From: Asterochloris sp. CNOR1
Lineage: Eukaryota; Chlorophyta; Trebouxiophyceae; Trebouxiales; Trebouxiaceae
DNA length: 64,000 nt
Assembly: GCA_963969365.1 (NCBI GenBank)
Contig: OZ017755.1
Location: 1,302,001-1,366,000, forward strand
Direction of reading: 5' to 3'
The stretch's first letter is position 1. The number at the start of each line of letters is the position of its first letter. Made by a program: the position numbers and the translations under genes. This document shows, in pieces, positions 49,211 through 60,800 of this stretch. The notes beneath the pieces were generated by a model. It did not search any database, was not told where the DNA came from, and saw only the letters and a program-made list of their open reading frames with translations.

Positions 49211-52148
49211 CTACTCAACATTGATTTTGTTCCTCTTCTCGACTTCCTTCAACTCCTTCTTGGGGATGTCAATCTTGAGTACGCCACCGTCAAACTTGGC
49301 CTGCAGGTGACTGAGCGCTGGTCTCACACCTGATTGTTGCAACTAGGCTCTGCCGCAGAGGCTTGCACACCTGATGAGGCAGCAATTGTGCAGCAGCCCT
49401 GCTGCAGGCAGAGCTGCACACATTGAGGCGTGCCTACTGAGGTGTATGCAGAGTCTTGACAATAAGGCACACAGAAAGCTGACCTTGACATTGTCCAGGT
49501 CAGCTGTCTCAGCCGGCAGGCGCACCCAGCGCTGCTGGAACTCAGTCGCCCGCTCAGACCTGTGGATCTGCAGGGAGACCGTGTCATGAGAAACTGCTCA
49601 GCACCTGACTCAAGCTGCTGAAATGAACCGGCAGGCAGTTGCAGCAGGAGCCACGCGGCGCGTTCAGGTGGCAGCTGTCAGTGACAAGCCATCGGCCACT
49701 ATGCCTCCTGGCAAACTGCTGCACAGTGCAGGGACTTGAGCAGCAGCAGAACAGTCTACAGACATCATCAGAGCAGAGCTGATGGCAGTTGACGGCTGGA
49801 TGCTTTGCCGCAAGCTGCCACACTGAACCAGGACCGCACTTTGACGCCCTTGACATCCTCATCCTCCTGCAGCAGCAGATGGCAATCATTTAGGGGACAC
49901 CTGCAGCAGAACTGCCCCGCAACACCCTGCGGCTGCACCTCAGCAGCGCAGGGCCCAGCAGGCATCACACTTGGACTGAGTGCTGCCAGCAGGACAAGGA
50001 ACCTGCAGCCACTCCTCGGCAGTGTGCCAGCGTGGCTGTCTGGAATTGCTGTGCCTAGCCACACTCTATGAGCAGGCCTCAAATACCCGCCGGCCAGCTC
50101 AACTCTGAACTGGGACATTGCTTGCTAAACACCAAGCCGTGCCTGACCTGCACCCCACATCACCAGGACTGCATACACTGCACCCACCTCACCCCCCGCA
50201 TCCTCTGGCAAAGCAGACAACCGTACTCAGCACCTCGCCAACAGCCCCACATCCTGACGGGAGAAATGCAATCTGCAGGGCCCACTAGTGCTCCGACTCC
50301 CAGGCAGGGCATGCACTCAACCCTGCGATTCTGTCCCTGGCAACCAGGGAAGCATGCGCAAAGCCAAGGCAGAATGCACACTAGGGCCCAAACCCACCAG
50401 ACCCTCAAAGCCCAGGCCAGAATGCACTCATGCCCGCCACCCACTACGAAGGGGCATGCAGCTGCTGATGGCGGGCGGGGCATGCCTGCTGCAGCTGGGC
50501 AGCGCATGCACACAACTTCACCCCTGTCACTCCAAGCCCGGCATGGGCCCTCAGACTCACGCCCGCAAGCTTCCCACCCCCAGACAGAGCATGCACCCAG
50601 CCACAAAACCCAACAAAAGCCCAAGAATCCGTTACAGGCATGGGCCCTTAGGCTCACACCCTCAAGCCCCAGACAGAGCATGCGCCCAGCCACAAATTCA
50701 AAAGGGGCCCAGCACCAACTACAGTGCAGGCCCACCTCCCCTTTCTCCTCCTTTGTCACAGAGATCTTCAGCATGTCGCCATCCACACTGACCTGCACGG
50801 CGCAGCGCAAAGGTCAGAGGGTGACGAATGATAGCTTGAGCTGCATGAGAATCACATATGCTGCACTATCTGTGTGCTGAACTACAATGGAGCGAGCAGC
50901 AGCGCCTCTTTTAACTCGCAAACTGACAACCTCAAGGCCAGATGAGGGCAGCGCGCTGCACAAGCTGGATTGCAAAGCAGCTGCTGCTGAGGCTTGTCTG
51001 CTTCCAAGTCAAACCAAGTTGAGCAGGCATGAGAAGCCTCTGCTGTGTGGTTGGCAACGCGTGCAGAGCAGCTAGAATGATGAGCTCACATCGACGCGAT
51101 CCTTGTCAACTCCAGGGATGTCTGCAGTAACGTGGAACGCCTTGTCATCCTGCAGGGCACGTTGAAGATACTGATCTGGTGTTGTGGTGTGACTGTATGA
51201 TGTCAAGGTGCTGCCTGCTTAGAGGTCCATAAGCCAAGCACAGGTTGCGTGCTTGCGCTGAGCTAGCCCTGCTATGCTCTGCCAGTGCTGCGCCTCGGGG
51301 CTGTGCATACATGCTTGGATGTAGCCTACCACGCAAACTCATGCATCGATCAGTGCATGGCAGGTACAGCAGGCCCTCAGGGTCAGGGTGCTCAAGCCCT
51401 GGAGGGTTGCTGACTGGCTGGCCAGTAGTGACGTCCAGGTTGAGTGGCGTGCTGACTGACCTCAAGTCAAGCACCGGGACCAATTTGCTGGCTGAGTTTG
51501 GAGTCAAGCAGCTGAGTCTGCGCGCGGCTCACCTCAGTGATGTCCAGGGGGATGGGGCGCAGGTCCCTGAGCTCCTTGTCAAAGGCCGGCAAGGCCAGGT
51601 CCCTCATGCCGAAGAAGGGCCGCAGCAGGTCTGCAGGACAGGCCGCACAGCTAAGGTGGCCCTGCAGTATTCCGCATTGCTGGCCACATGCACGCCATGC
51701 TTGCGCAGCTGTACAAGGGCCTGCTCAGGGGCGCAGGAGGGACTCAAATCAGGAACCCTGTACTGCGGACACCTGAAACTTGCCGCCATGCAGCCAAGCA
51801 AGGACTGCATCAGGTCTGCCTGCCTGCTCATGCTGTCTGCGCTGCACTGCTTATCAAAGCTGCTGCCCAGCTGTCTGACATGCCATGCCAGCAACAAGGG
51901 CCACAGATGCATTGCAGGAGGCAAACAAGCAAGGCGGCCTGCTTTGCCCCTCGAGGCGGCCTTGTGTACCAGGCTGATGCCTGCCGCATGCATGCGTGAG
52001 CTGTGCTGGCGCACAGTCAGCATGCAGCAGGAGGGCATCTTGGCAGGCCCACCCATTGGCTGCTGCAGTCACAGAGCAACATTCTCAAGGCCGCCCATGC
52101 TTTAGTTCAGCGCTCACCAGTGGCCATGTTTGAAGACACCAGCGCCAT
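49211..52148 (-). CDS. Small heat-shock protein (HSP20/alpha-crystallin family), 147 aa, 7 exons
   Basis: These ATP-independent chaperones bind unfolding proteins. Exons: 52148-52118, 51630-51533, 51149-51090, 50792-50736, 49866-49835, 49559-49484, 49300-49211; 444 nt, phases consistent, TAG stop. It starts MALVSSNMATDLLRPFFGM. The alpha-crystallin domain begins near residue 44 (DDKAFHVTADIPGVDKDRVD), continues VSVDGDMLKISVTKEEKGE and RSERATEFQQRWVRLPAE, and ends with the consensus AKFDGGVLKIDIPK. The C-terminus RNKINVE contains an I-x-V motif that normally docks into a neighbouring subunit for oligomer assembly. No targeting peptide is seen, so it is probably cytosolic. Seven exons are many for this family, which often has none or one intron in plants. 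It follows TlyA on the same strand with 248 bp between them, and the Z-alpha-like gene lies 159 bp beyond its stop. Confidence 0.93.
50290..50720 (-). repeat. Degenerate repeat of about 97 bp inside an HSP20 intron
   Basis: GGCATGGGCCCT occurs at 50540 and again at 50637. In both cases it is followed by CCCAGACAGAGCATGC(A/G)CCCAGCCACAAA-like sequence. More degraded copies with GCATGC and CACTC blocks extend upstream. The composition keeps frames open on both strands. Confidence 0.7.
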
Positions 52149-52396
52149 GGTTGCCGCGTGTGCTGGCTGCTGCCTGTACAGGGGAGCTGCTTTGCAGGGG
52201 TTGTAGTGGACCTCTCAAAAGCACATAAGTGTCTGGTCTCCGTTGAAGGTCAACGCAGACCTTGTGGACACATATCCACAAGAAATCGCATGCTCAGCAG
52301 GAACTGCATCCGATTGCATGTATTTGGATGCATGGCGTGGCATCAGCCCATGCCTCACCATGAGCATGCCTGTGCAGGCAATGACCTGCCATTCGA
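52149..52396 (-). promoter_or_regulatory. HSP20 upstream region with an inverted repeat
   Basis: This 248-bp gap lies between the TlyA stop and the HSP20 start. It contains a perfect inverted repeat with 8-bp arms, CTTGTGGA / TCCACAAG, at 52261-52282 with a 6-nt loop, and several GCATG words. I found no GAAnnTTC heat-shock element. Confidence 0.45.
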
Positions 52397-54332
52397 TCAC
52401 ATCTCAGGCTGCATTCTGGCAAACAGGGCCAGAAACTCTGTGTTGCCACTGGCAGCGCCCTTGATAGGCGATTGGATGCATCCGCAGGCCTTGAAGCCAT
52501 GGCTCATGGCCTTCTGGGTCACTGTGGAAATGATCTGCTGGTGCACTTCAGGGTCTCTTACAATGCCACCCTGCTCCACCTGTAACATGCACTGTGAGTG
52601 TTGGCAAGGCTTGGTCGGCAGGGAAATAGTCTAGGCAGCGTCTGAAGCTGCCAAGAGATGCCTGGGGGTGCATGATTGGACCCAAGGCTGGGCTGTGCTG
52701 CCACATGAGGCTTGCTGAAGGCAGCAACTCCAGCTTTCAAAGGGGCTGTCCTGATCACACTCATGAACTTATTCCAAGAATCCAGTCACAAGTGAGCAAC
52801 ACTCAATCCCTTTCTCTGACCTGAGCAGAGGCTGCCTCAAACTGGGGCTTGATCAGGGTCAGCAGCTGCCCATTGGGCTTCAAAAGATCCACCACAGCCG
52901 GCAGCACCTGCAAAGCAGCCATTCAGTCTTGTCAGGCAAAGCTCAATCAGCCCCAGCTATCCGAGGGAGCTCATGAGACAACAATGTCACCTTCGCAATG
53001 CTGATAAAGGAGAGGTCCAGCGTGACCAAGTCCACCGGGCAGGACCCCTCTGGCAGGTCCATTGGCTTGAGCAGGCGCAGATTAGTGCGCTCCCTGAGAA
53101 TCAGTCGCTCATTCAGGCGCACTGGGTCCGCAACCTGCATTTTGAGTGAGGGCCTTGTGACTCAGCATACAGGCTGCGCTTCCTGAGCAGCAGGCGCACC
53201 AGTTTGCAACCTGCAATGCATGGTGTTGCTGATGGCAGTGCTGCTCAGCACACAGGCTTCCTGAAACGCACTGGTTCACTCACCTCCAGTACAGAACCTC
53301 GGCGGGGGGTCACCATATGGGAGACACACATGGAGTAGGGGAGCAGGCTGATGCTTGACATGCCGTGTTCTGCATGGCAGGCAGGGCCCCAGGCTGCCAC
53401 TGCCACGGGGGCATGCTAGCAGGAGAGGCATCGAGTGCAGGGGCCCGCTGCGGCTGAGGCAGCTTTGCAACACCGTGAGTCCGGGACAAGCTGTGCATCC
53501 CCTGGCCTGCAGCCAGGCAGGTTTCCCTGCCATTGTAAGCTGATGCTGCTGTAGCAGGACCCCCATTGGCATGCCAGGCAGCTGCAAGAGCAAGTCTATG
53601 CCTGTGACCTGCAGCCACAATTGCAGACCAGGCCGGGGCCCGACATTCGCCCACATGACCCAGACTGTAACTGCGCTGCTACAGGTAGCTTCTGAACCCC
53701 CTTGAAACTGCCATGCTAGCAGGCCCACACCTGGCCATACCCCACGTCCACACCAATGACCAAGGCTGCCCCCCGCTGCAGCAGGCAGTCGCTGAAGCCC
53801 CCCGTGGAGATGCCAGCGTCCAGGCACTTGAGACCACTGACATCCACCTGAAAGTGGTTCAGTGCTGCCTCCAACTTCAGGCCAGCCCTGTATGGGAAAG
53901 ACAGGGCTGTGTCACACCCAGCTGGTAGGCCAAAAGGTTGCTTGTTGCTCATCTAGCTGCTGCATGCCCATTCGCAAAGAGAGTGAGCAGGCTCAGCTGG
54001 CAGCTTGGGTGGGGAGACTGCAGACTTGAACACTGGACGCTGTACTTGGCCTCATGCAGACTACAAGCGCAGAAGCGCAGGCCTTGCCTGCACACAAACT
54101 TCTGTGGGACTGCGGTGATGACGATGTTGCTGCTAGCCGGCACAGGAGTGCCAGCCTTGTTCATGGCTGCCCCATTGATCTGAACCTTCCCCTGCGCGAT
54201 CCAGGAACGCAGAGCCGCAGGGCTGTGCTCAGGGTACTGAGCGGCACAGAGCTCATCCAGGCGCACCTTGCGCTTGCTCTGGGGCTGCCTGGCAGAAGCC
54301 TGTAGCACCAGAAGGCAGTCATCTGAGATCAT
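52397..54332 (-). CDS. tlyA: TlyA-family rRNA 2'-O-methyltransferase (S4 + FtsJ-like domains), 271 aa, 5 exons
   Basis: TlyA proteins methylate ribose 2'-OH of rRNA cytidines using S-adenosylmethionine; an algal copy probably acts on plastid or mitochondrial ribosomes (inference). Exons: 54332-54088, 53887-53731, 53134-52991, 52907-52821, 52579-52397; 816 nt in frame, TGA stop. The N-terminal S4 RNA-binding domain (RLDELCAAQYPEHSPAALRS, then GKVQINGAAMNKAGTPV) is followed by the junction VCRAGLKLEAALNHF. The SAM site is CLDAGISTGGFSDCLLQRGA, then VIGVDVGYGQ. Further blocks are LVTLDLSFISIAK, LLTLIKPQFEA and GNTEFLALF. The expected catalytic K-D-K-E residues can be assigned to GLK, DLSF, IKPQ and NTEF. 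The first intron has a GC donor. The start at 54332 leaves no room for a transit peptide, so an upstream exon is possible. Confidence 0.92.
53888..54087 (-). other. GC-AG intron (TlyA intron 1)
   Basis: The donor is TGCAG|GCAAGG and the acceptor is TACAG|GGCTGG. The join gives FVCRAGLKLEAA, the conserved junction between the S4 and methyltransferase domains. Confidence 0.88.
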
Positions 54333-54844
54333 CTGGGCGGCAGCTGGATGTTCCGCTCAGCAAGGCATGGGTGTCCTCTCGCTCACTGCACCTGGATCCT
54401 TGAACTGCTAAGCTTGACCTGGCATTGTCTGATTCCAATGCTGATTCTGGCCATGTCACTGCACTCAATTTGCTGCAGTGTGAAAGTGTGTCTGCCAGAG
54501 CTTGCCAGCGTGACCAGGTAATGACTCTGTGCTCAATGCCCAGCAAAATGTGCAAACAATGGGGGTAGAGTTCAAGCTGCTGTGTGGCTTTGATGCCAGC
54601 CTTGTGGTTACGGAACCACACTTTACGGCCGTAGCTCAGTCTGAAAAGCACTATTACAACGTCTCCACAGCTGCTGTTTGGCTTAAATTGCGCGTGACCT
54701 ATCTTCGACTCCCATCCTTTGGACATGCTGGGCCTTGCCGCTATACTGCGCCTGACCAGCTGATTGGCCAGGTCAGGCCGGCGCCTTAGGTGGCATCTCT
54801 CAGCCTAATCTCATCCCTTAGGCCTTGCAGTGCAGAGCCCACGC
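54333..54844. promoter_or_regulatory. Intergenic region between TlyA and phosphodiesterase starts
   Basis: These 512 bp separate two divergent genes. There is a tRNA-like A-box word near 54628 and a TTCGACTCC word near 54702, but no foldable tRNA (see rejected items). A missing first exon of TlyA could lie here. Confidence 0.4.
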
Positions 54845-57800
54845 ATGGCTTTCCTCTTCAGCTGCTGCCGTTCTGGAGACAGGTTCGTCCCCTTGGGGCT
54901 TCCCCTTGCCCCCATGCACATTTATGGGATTGCTGAAATGGTGGTCTGGCGCTTGAGCACTTTGCCCTGGGCTGCAGGGATGATGACGCTCGCAGCTCAG
55001 TGGATGGCGTGGTGTTTGACACAGGCACCGGTGCATCCTCAGCCACCAAGCGCACACAGTCTGCCCGAGAGGTAATTGTCCACCGCCCACACCAGCTGCC
55101 ATGAGAAACACAGAGCTTGATGTCAACATGTGGTGTTGATGCCGGCCTTTGTGCACTTTTCAGCCGTCCCCTAGGCCCTGACACTTTGCAGCATGCGTCC
55201 CTGTGCTTGGCACATGTGGTGAGAAGGCGGCTCTGAGCTGATGGCTGCGCAGCTCATGCCCTCAGCTCAGCAGCGCCAGACCAACCGGTTGCAGGCGCCA
55301 GGACGATGCCTGGCAGTCCTAGCACCAGAGCAGCTTTGCAGAGCGCTGTGTGGGGCAGCAGTTTCATGTCGCAACCTGTCCTTTCATCAGAGCAAGGCTG
55401 TCTGCCTCAGGGGCGTTTGTCATGAAGGTCCACATGCTGTCGCCACTTTGGAGGCCGCACTGTGCTGCAGTCTGCCCCATCTCAGTGCAAGCTTGGCTGC
55501 CCGCAGGAGCATACCTGGGTTTCCAGGCGGTCTGGCTGAGGGTATTTTGCTGCAGTCCATCGTCCCTACTTTTGAGTGCTGTTTGAGGTGGCGCCAGCAT
55601 TTCATCACGATGCCTAGCGAGTCCCAGAGGCTTGGCAGCTTGATTGGCTGCTTGCTCTGCAGCTCACGCTGTTCAAGCGCATGTGCAGGGGTCTGTCACG
55701 ACGCCTGGGGGATCCAGGCGCTTTGGCAGCTTCGCAGGGCGCTTCGTGCTGCAACCCAGCAACCCCAATGGTGGCAAGCAGATGATGGACAATTACGACA
55801 TCCTGACGCCAGATCAGCTGCGCATGGGAGCTGTCAAGATGCGCTATGAGTTGGACAATCTGTACAAGGTCAGATACTCACATTTACAGTCATTGTCGGC
55901 TTGGAGGCTGCCATGCGCCATGAGCTGACGCCTTCGTGAAATTCTCGCAGTGCTGGCGAGTCTCAACAGGTGTGCATAGGCTGCCAGGCTTGATCAGATT
56001 GATTACTCACATGCATCTCTCATGCTGTTGCTCATCGGCTGCCCTCAAAGCATATGGCAGGGGCTGCCTGAGAGGTGTGTGCGTGCACCACATGTCACAG
56101 TCAGTGCCTCAAGCGTGGAGAGACACATGAACCAGGTGCTGCAGCAACAGCACACTTGTGTCAACAGGTGCTGGATGCACCCAGCTCTGATGGCTGCAAA
56201 GTCGCTGCAGAGGCGGCTTGCAATGCTGCTGGCCATTACAATGACGCTCTATTGAAATACATGAGGCACGCAGCATTTTGAAGACTTGCTTTGGTCTTTG
56301 CTTGGCTCCTTGAGCCCTTCAAAGTGCCATCACCACTTGGCTATGCACCTGCCAGCTGAAGGCTCCTGCTACATCAGCCACTGAATCTTGCAGGCTGCCA
56401 CATCATGGCTCAGGCGGCATGATGCTATCCGCACATACGTTCCGGTCACCCCAGCTCTTGCCTTTGCCTTTCAGGCCATTGCGATCAAGCTGCCATGCTC
56501 TTGCGCCAGCTAACACAGCACCTGCCTTGGCCCTGCAGGCTGTGGCAATCATGAATCAGCTCGCTCTTGAGTTGGACATAAACATGGCAGTGGACAATGT
56601 CAGGGCCATCCTGCTGGAGCTGCTCAACTGTGAACGGGTGACCCTGTTCCTGGTGGACCTGCAGCAAAAGGAGCTGCGGTGAGCAGTCAAGCCAGCCCGC
56701 AGTGAGAAGATGGATCACATTCCATGGCCTGCTGAGGGGCCTCGACATGTCGTGTAGCCTGTCCAAAGTGAGGATTCAGCAGATCAAGCCGTCGGCCAGA
56801 CTCTGCTACATTACATATCCGCAGCCTGTTGGGGGCCATTTTATGGATTTCCAGCCGATCATGCTCAGGGGCACCTAGAAACAGCAAAATCAGGGGCACA
56901 GCAGCACAGCAACCTGGCTGCAGCCCGCTGTCAGCCCGCCGATTGCAGCATGGTGCCCAGATCTTGATGGCCACAGCCCGCTAAACATATGCACTGCAGC
57001 ATGATGCTGCAAGCGCTACAGCAGCTGACAGTCCATTGAAAGTATTGGGATGATAACCTCATCGTTGAGGCGTAGCAGGAGGCGCCAGGCCCTTAAATCT
57101 AGTGCAAAGGTCTGTCTGGGCAATACCAAGAGGCCTGTTCTTTCACAGCCCTACAGTTGCCTGCTGCACGAGGCTCAGCTCTGCCTGCAGCACGTCGCTG
57201 AGCATTGCTCTATTGACAGCGTGTGGCAGTAACCCTGCCCTGCTGTGCAACACCCACATGGCCTGCAGGGAGGAGCGCCGCATATGATGTTGAGGGCATG
57301 CTGCATGCCAGTTTTCCCGGCCCACATGTGCAGGGCCCGCGTGGCCAACAGCGAGGAGCACTGGAAGATGATCCGTGTCCCCTTTGGACGCGGAGTGGCT
57401 GGCAGGGTTGCTGAGACAGGGACCAGTATGAACATCCCCGATGCCTACAGCTGTGACCTGTTCAACCCTGGGATTGACAGGAAGACGGGATTCAGAACCC
57501 GCAACATCCTGTGTGTGCCCATCTCAGACATGTCAGGCAACCACGTGGCCGTCATTCAGGTAGGCACCTCCTCCCAACACTGCAGCACATGAGGCCTATG
57601 GACAAGTGGTGACCCGCATTGAGCTGGGTGGACCTGTTGCGCCTTGCCTGCCATTCAGGCTGGCTCATCCTGTGTGTTCTGCCTGACCTTGGGCAACCTG
57701 GTGGTGGCAGTCAATTCCCAAGGCCGTCTGCAGACAACGGTTGTTGGCCTATGCGCCCACAGGGGTTGCATCAGCTTGGGGGCAGCTTCTGGCCTCGTCT

Positions 57801-60800
57801 AGGCGGAGTCAGCCTCCTGAGAAGTATTGCACATTGTGGCTTGTGCAGCGGCCGTACCATGCTGTTTAGGGGCCCGCAACAGGCTCCGGCATTCGTGTGA
57901 CCAGGCACAAGCGCGTGTGGCCCCAGTGCCCTTCAGTACTTGCAACATCAGCATTGCACCTTAGCCGACCTTGTTCTTAACCAGTCTGAGTACCTGTAGG
58001 CGCTGAACAAAAAGGCCAGTCCTGGCCAGAGGACCAACTTGCAGTTCACCAGCCTGGATGAGGCCAATCTGGAGCTCTTTGGGGTGCACCTGGGGAACAC
58101 GCTCTCCAAATCACGCTTCCACACAGCTGCTTTGTGAGTGGGCCGCAATCTCCTGCATCTGCTGTGCCTGCTCTTGAAATGTCCAGCCTCATCCTGGGGG
58201 CCTTCCATGCAGCTGCTCTGTGAGCGGCTACAGCCCCCAGCAGCGCCTGCATCTGCTTTTAGGGCAGCGGTCTAATCGCTGAATTGGTGCAAATGTATGG
58301 CTTCCACCTGCACCGACGCGCCGCTGTAACAGCGTCACTCAGACCTGTTGTGCTGAGGGTGCCAAATTGTCAAAACACATCCAGCACCAACATAAGTGTA
58401 CGATGCAATGCATGTGCATCATCACGCCAGCAGGGCTGCAGAGCAAGCTGCCCAAAGCTTTTACAGCTTACTCAAAAAACCATGCTGAGCCTGTTGACTT
58501 CTGTGCAGGGCTGAGAAGCAGCGGCTGGCCAAGCTGTATGAGGCCTTCAGGAAAATAAATGCTGGAGGTACCACCCTGGACCAGCTGGTCAGTGTGTTGC
58601 TGAAGGCCGTGAAGAACCTGGTGTTCGCCAACCAGGCGCTGATGTTGTTTGTGGACCATGCGCGAGACCAGCTGTGGAGCAAGTGGTCCGTGGGGACCAT
58701 TATGGATGGCAAGGTGAGCACATAGACGTACACCTGGATTGCCAAAGAGCTGCACAGCAGGGTGTTGGGCAGACATGGAATGACTGTTGGGCACCCGTCA
58801 GGAGTCAAGGGGTGGAGTGGTTGTTGATGCAGGACTTAATAACCGTGCCTGCTGCATCCTGCAGCTGGATAGCTTGTGCAGCTTGGTCAGCATATTGCTG
58901 AGTCATCATCTGGCTCCCCTGTGCACTTGGCTGCCTGGACTGGATAGCTTGTGCAGCTTGGTCAGCATATTGCTGAGTCATCATCTGGCTCCCCTGTGCA
59001 CTTGGCTGCCTGGACAGGAGGTGTGATGACTGCTTGGCTTGAGAATTACTGGCAGCGTTATCAAGCAAGAGCTTCGCCGACATCACGCTGTCCTGCAGGA
59101 CTCCTGCCTCCTGGTCAAGCTGAACCAGGGAATGATTGGGCAGGCAGGAGCCACAGGCGAGGCCTTCTGCCAGCAACAGGTGCCGGCAGCAACCCTGGCC
59201 CCCCAGTTCGTGAGTGGGCTGGGGCTGGAGATGGTAAAGTCAGTCCTGGTGCAGCCCATTAGGTGCGAGGTGCAGAGAATAGCAGACAGCCTTCTGTCAT
59301 GCTGGTGTCTCCGGAGGAAGCACCTATTTCTGGCTTCTTAAAAGTTGCCTCTGCATGAGATGGCCCCAAATCACTGGCGCGTAGCTCGCAGGTATGGCCT
59401 GCACATGGGGGTGTCAGCCCTGTCTGCTTGCTGGTACGCAATCTACAGCGGTTGCCCAAGCCTGTCACACTTGGACTGTGGATCAGCAGCTCTAGTGCGT
59501 GAAGGGTTGGTGCAGGCTGTGTGCTCTCACTGCCTGAGGTGCGGCAAGTCAATCTGGCCTCCATCAGGCACAAAATTGGCACGGTACTGAGTGTGCTGAT
59601 AGCACAGGCACACAGCAACATTGTCTGCTCCCAGGCAGTGCCACCTGTGGTATGTGGACCTGCTAATGCTCTTGGACACCAAAATGCACACCAGCAAGAT
59701 GCCGGCTGTGGTGGGGCTCCACCAAGTAGCTCACCTGTGCCTGGGAGCTCTGTCAGGTGCTTGTCCGACACTCCAGGTTTGTCCTTGTCCAGGGATGTGC
59801 GTACAGGCAAAGTGCTGGCCGTGGTGGTGGCCATCGATCGCTCGGACGAGGTCTTGGACAATGGTTTTTTTGTGGAGCCCAACTTCACAGGCAGCGATCA
59901 GTGAGTCCTTGTAGTAGCCAGCTGCAGCCCTAGAGATGCTTGCAGCCTGTTGGCCTCTTACCAGGCCTAGTACGGCTCGCCTTCAACTCAATCTGACTGC
60001 AGTCCTTGTTATGGCCCTGCACATCCAGTTTGATGGTACTGTGCCAAGCTGTGCATGGATGACAGGGCTGTGCTGGCCAAGAAGGTGGCCACAGTCCTCA
60101 TTGGAGAAGCAGCAAGACTGACCATTCTGTCTCTGCTGCGCAGGGATGCCATGGCTGTGCTGGCTATGGAGGCGGCCACGGTCCTCAGCGAGAGGTCCCT
60201 GGAAGTCTCCTTTGCCAGCGCGCTGTCCACTGTGTCGTCCTCAGGCACAGCAGTCAGCACAGGTGGGCCTGCCGCAGCCAAACAGCGGCACGCATCAGGC
60301 ACGTATCGAAATGTCAGCACTGTCAGCGCTGAAATGCACATCCTGCTCCAACAACTGCCATCAGGCTCGATCAGCACTTATAGGCCTCCCGGAGCCAGGC
60401 AGCAGCATGCTTCAGCCTACATATACCTGTGGGGCTGGAATGTGCTCTCATTGAGTGCTTGTACAGGCATGCTGCATGATCTGCTTGCCAAGGACACTTG
60501 GGGCCTCATGTGCCTTCACCTGCACGGTCTTGTCTTCGCCTCAGTGTTGCGCTGTTGCTCAGGTCTGGCCCCTGCAGATTCCCCATCGCAGGCCTTGTTC
60601 AAGCAAAGGAAGGCGGCTGGTTCCATACTTCACTTGGACACGCTTAGCTGATGCTGTGTACTCCTGTGCACTGGATGCTGTAGGGCTGGTAGATGACGCT
60701 CTCCAGGCCCAGCTGGTGTTCTGTGCAGATTGTTGCTGTCAGAGACAACAAGCATGAGATTAGGGTCCGGACCCTGCCTGTGGCAACCCTGGAGGATGCC

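Noticed and set aside
50068-50880. 270-aa plus-strand open frame and 216-aa minus-strand frame (50160-50810)
   Set aside because: They lie in an HSP20 intron, are built from a repeated unit, are rich in H, P, T, Q (or W, G, C), and include HSP20 exon sequence read in the wrong frame. No splice-site logic or homology supports them.
52149-52396. Heat-shock element for HSP20
   Set aside because: No GAAnnTTC or TTCnnGAA array was found on either strand in the upstream gap.
54601-54730. Possible tRNA gene (A-box-like TAGCTCAGTCTG and TTCGACTCC words)
   Set aside because: The D-loop lacks GG, the T-stem does not pair and no acceptor stem closes the structure.
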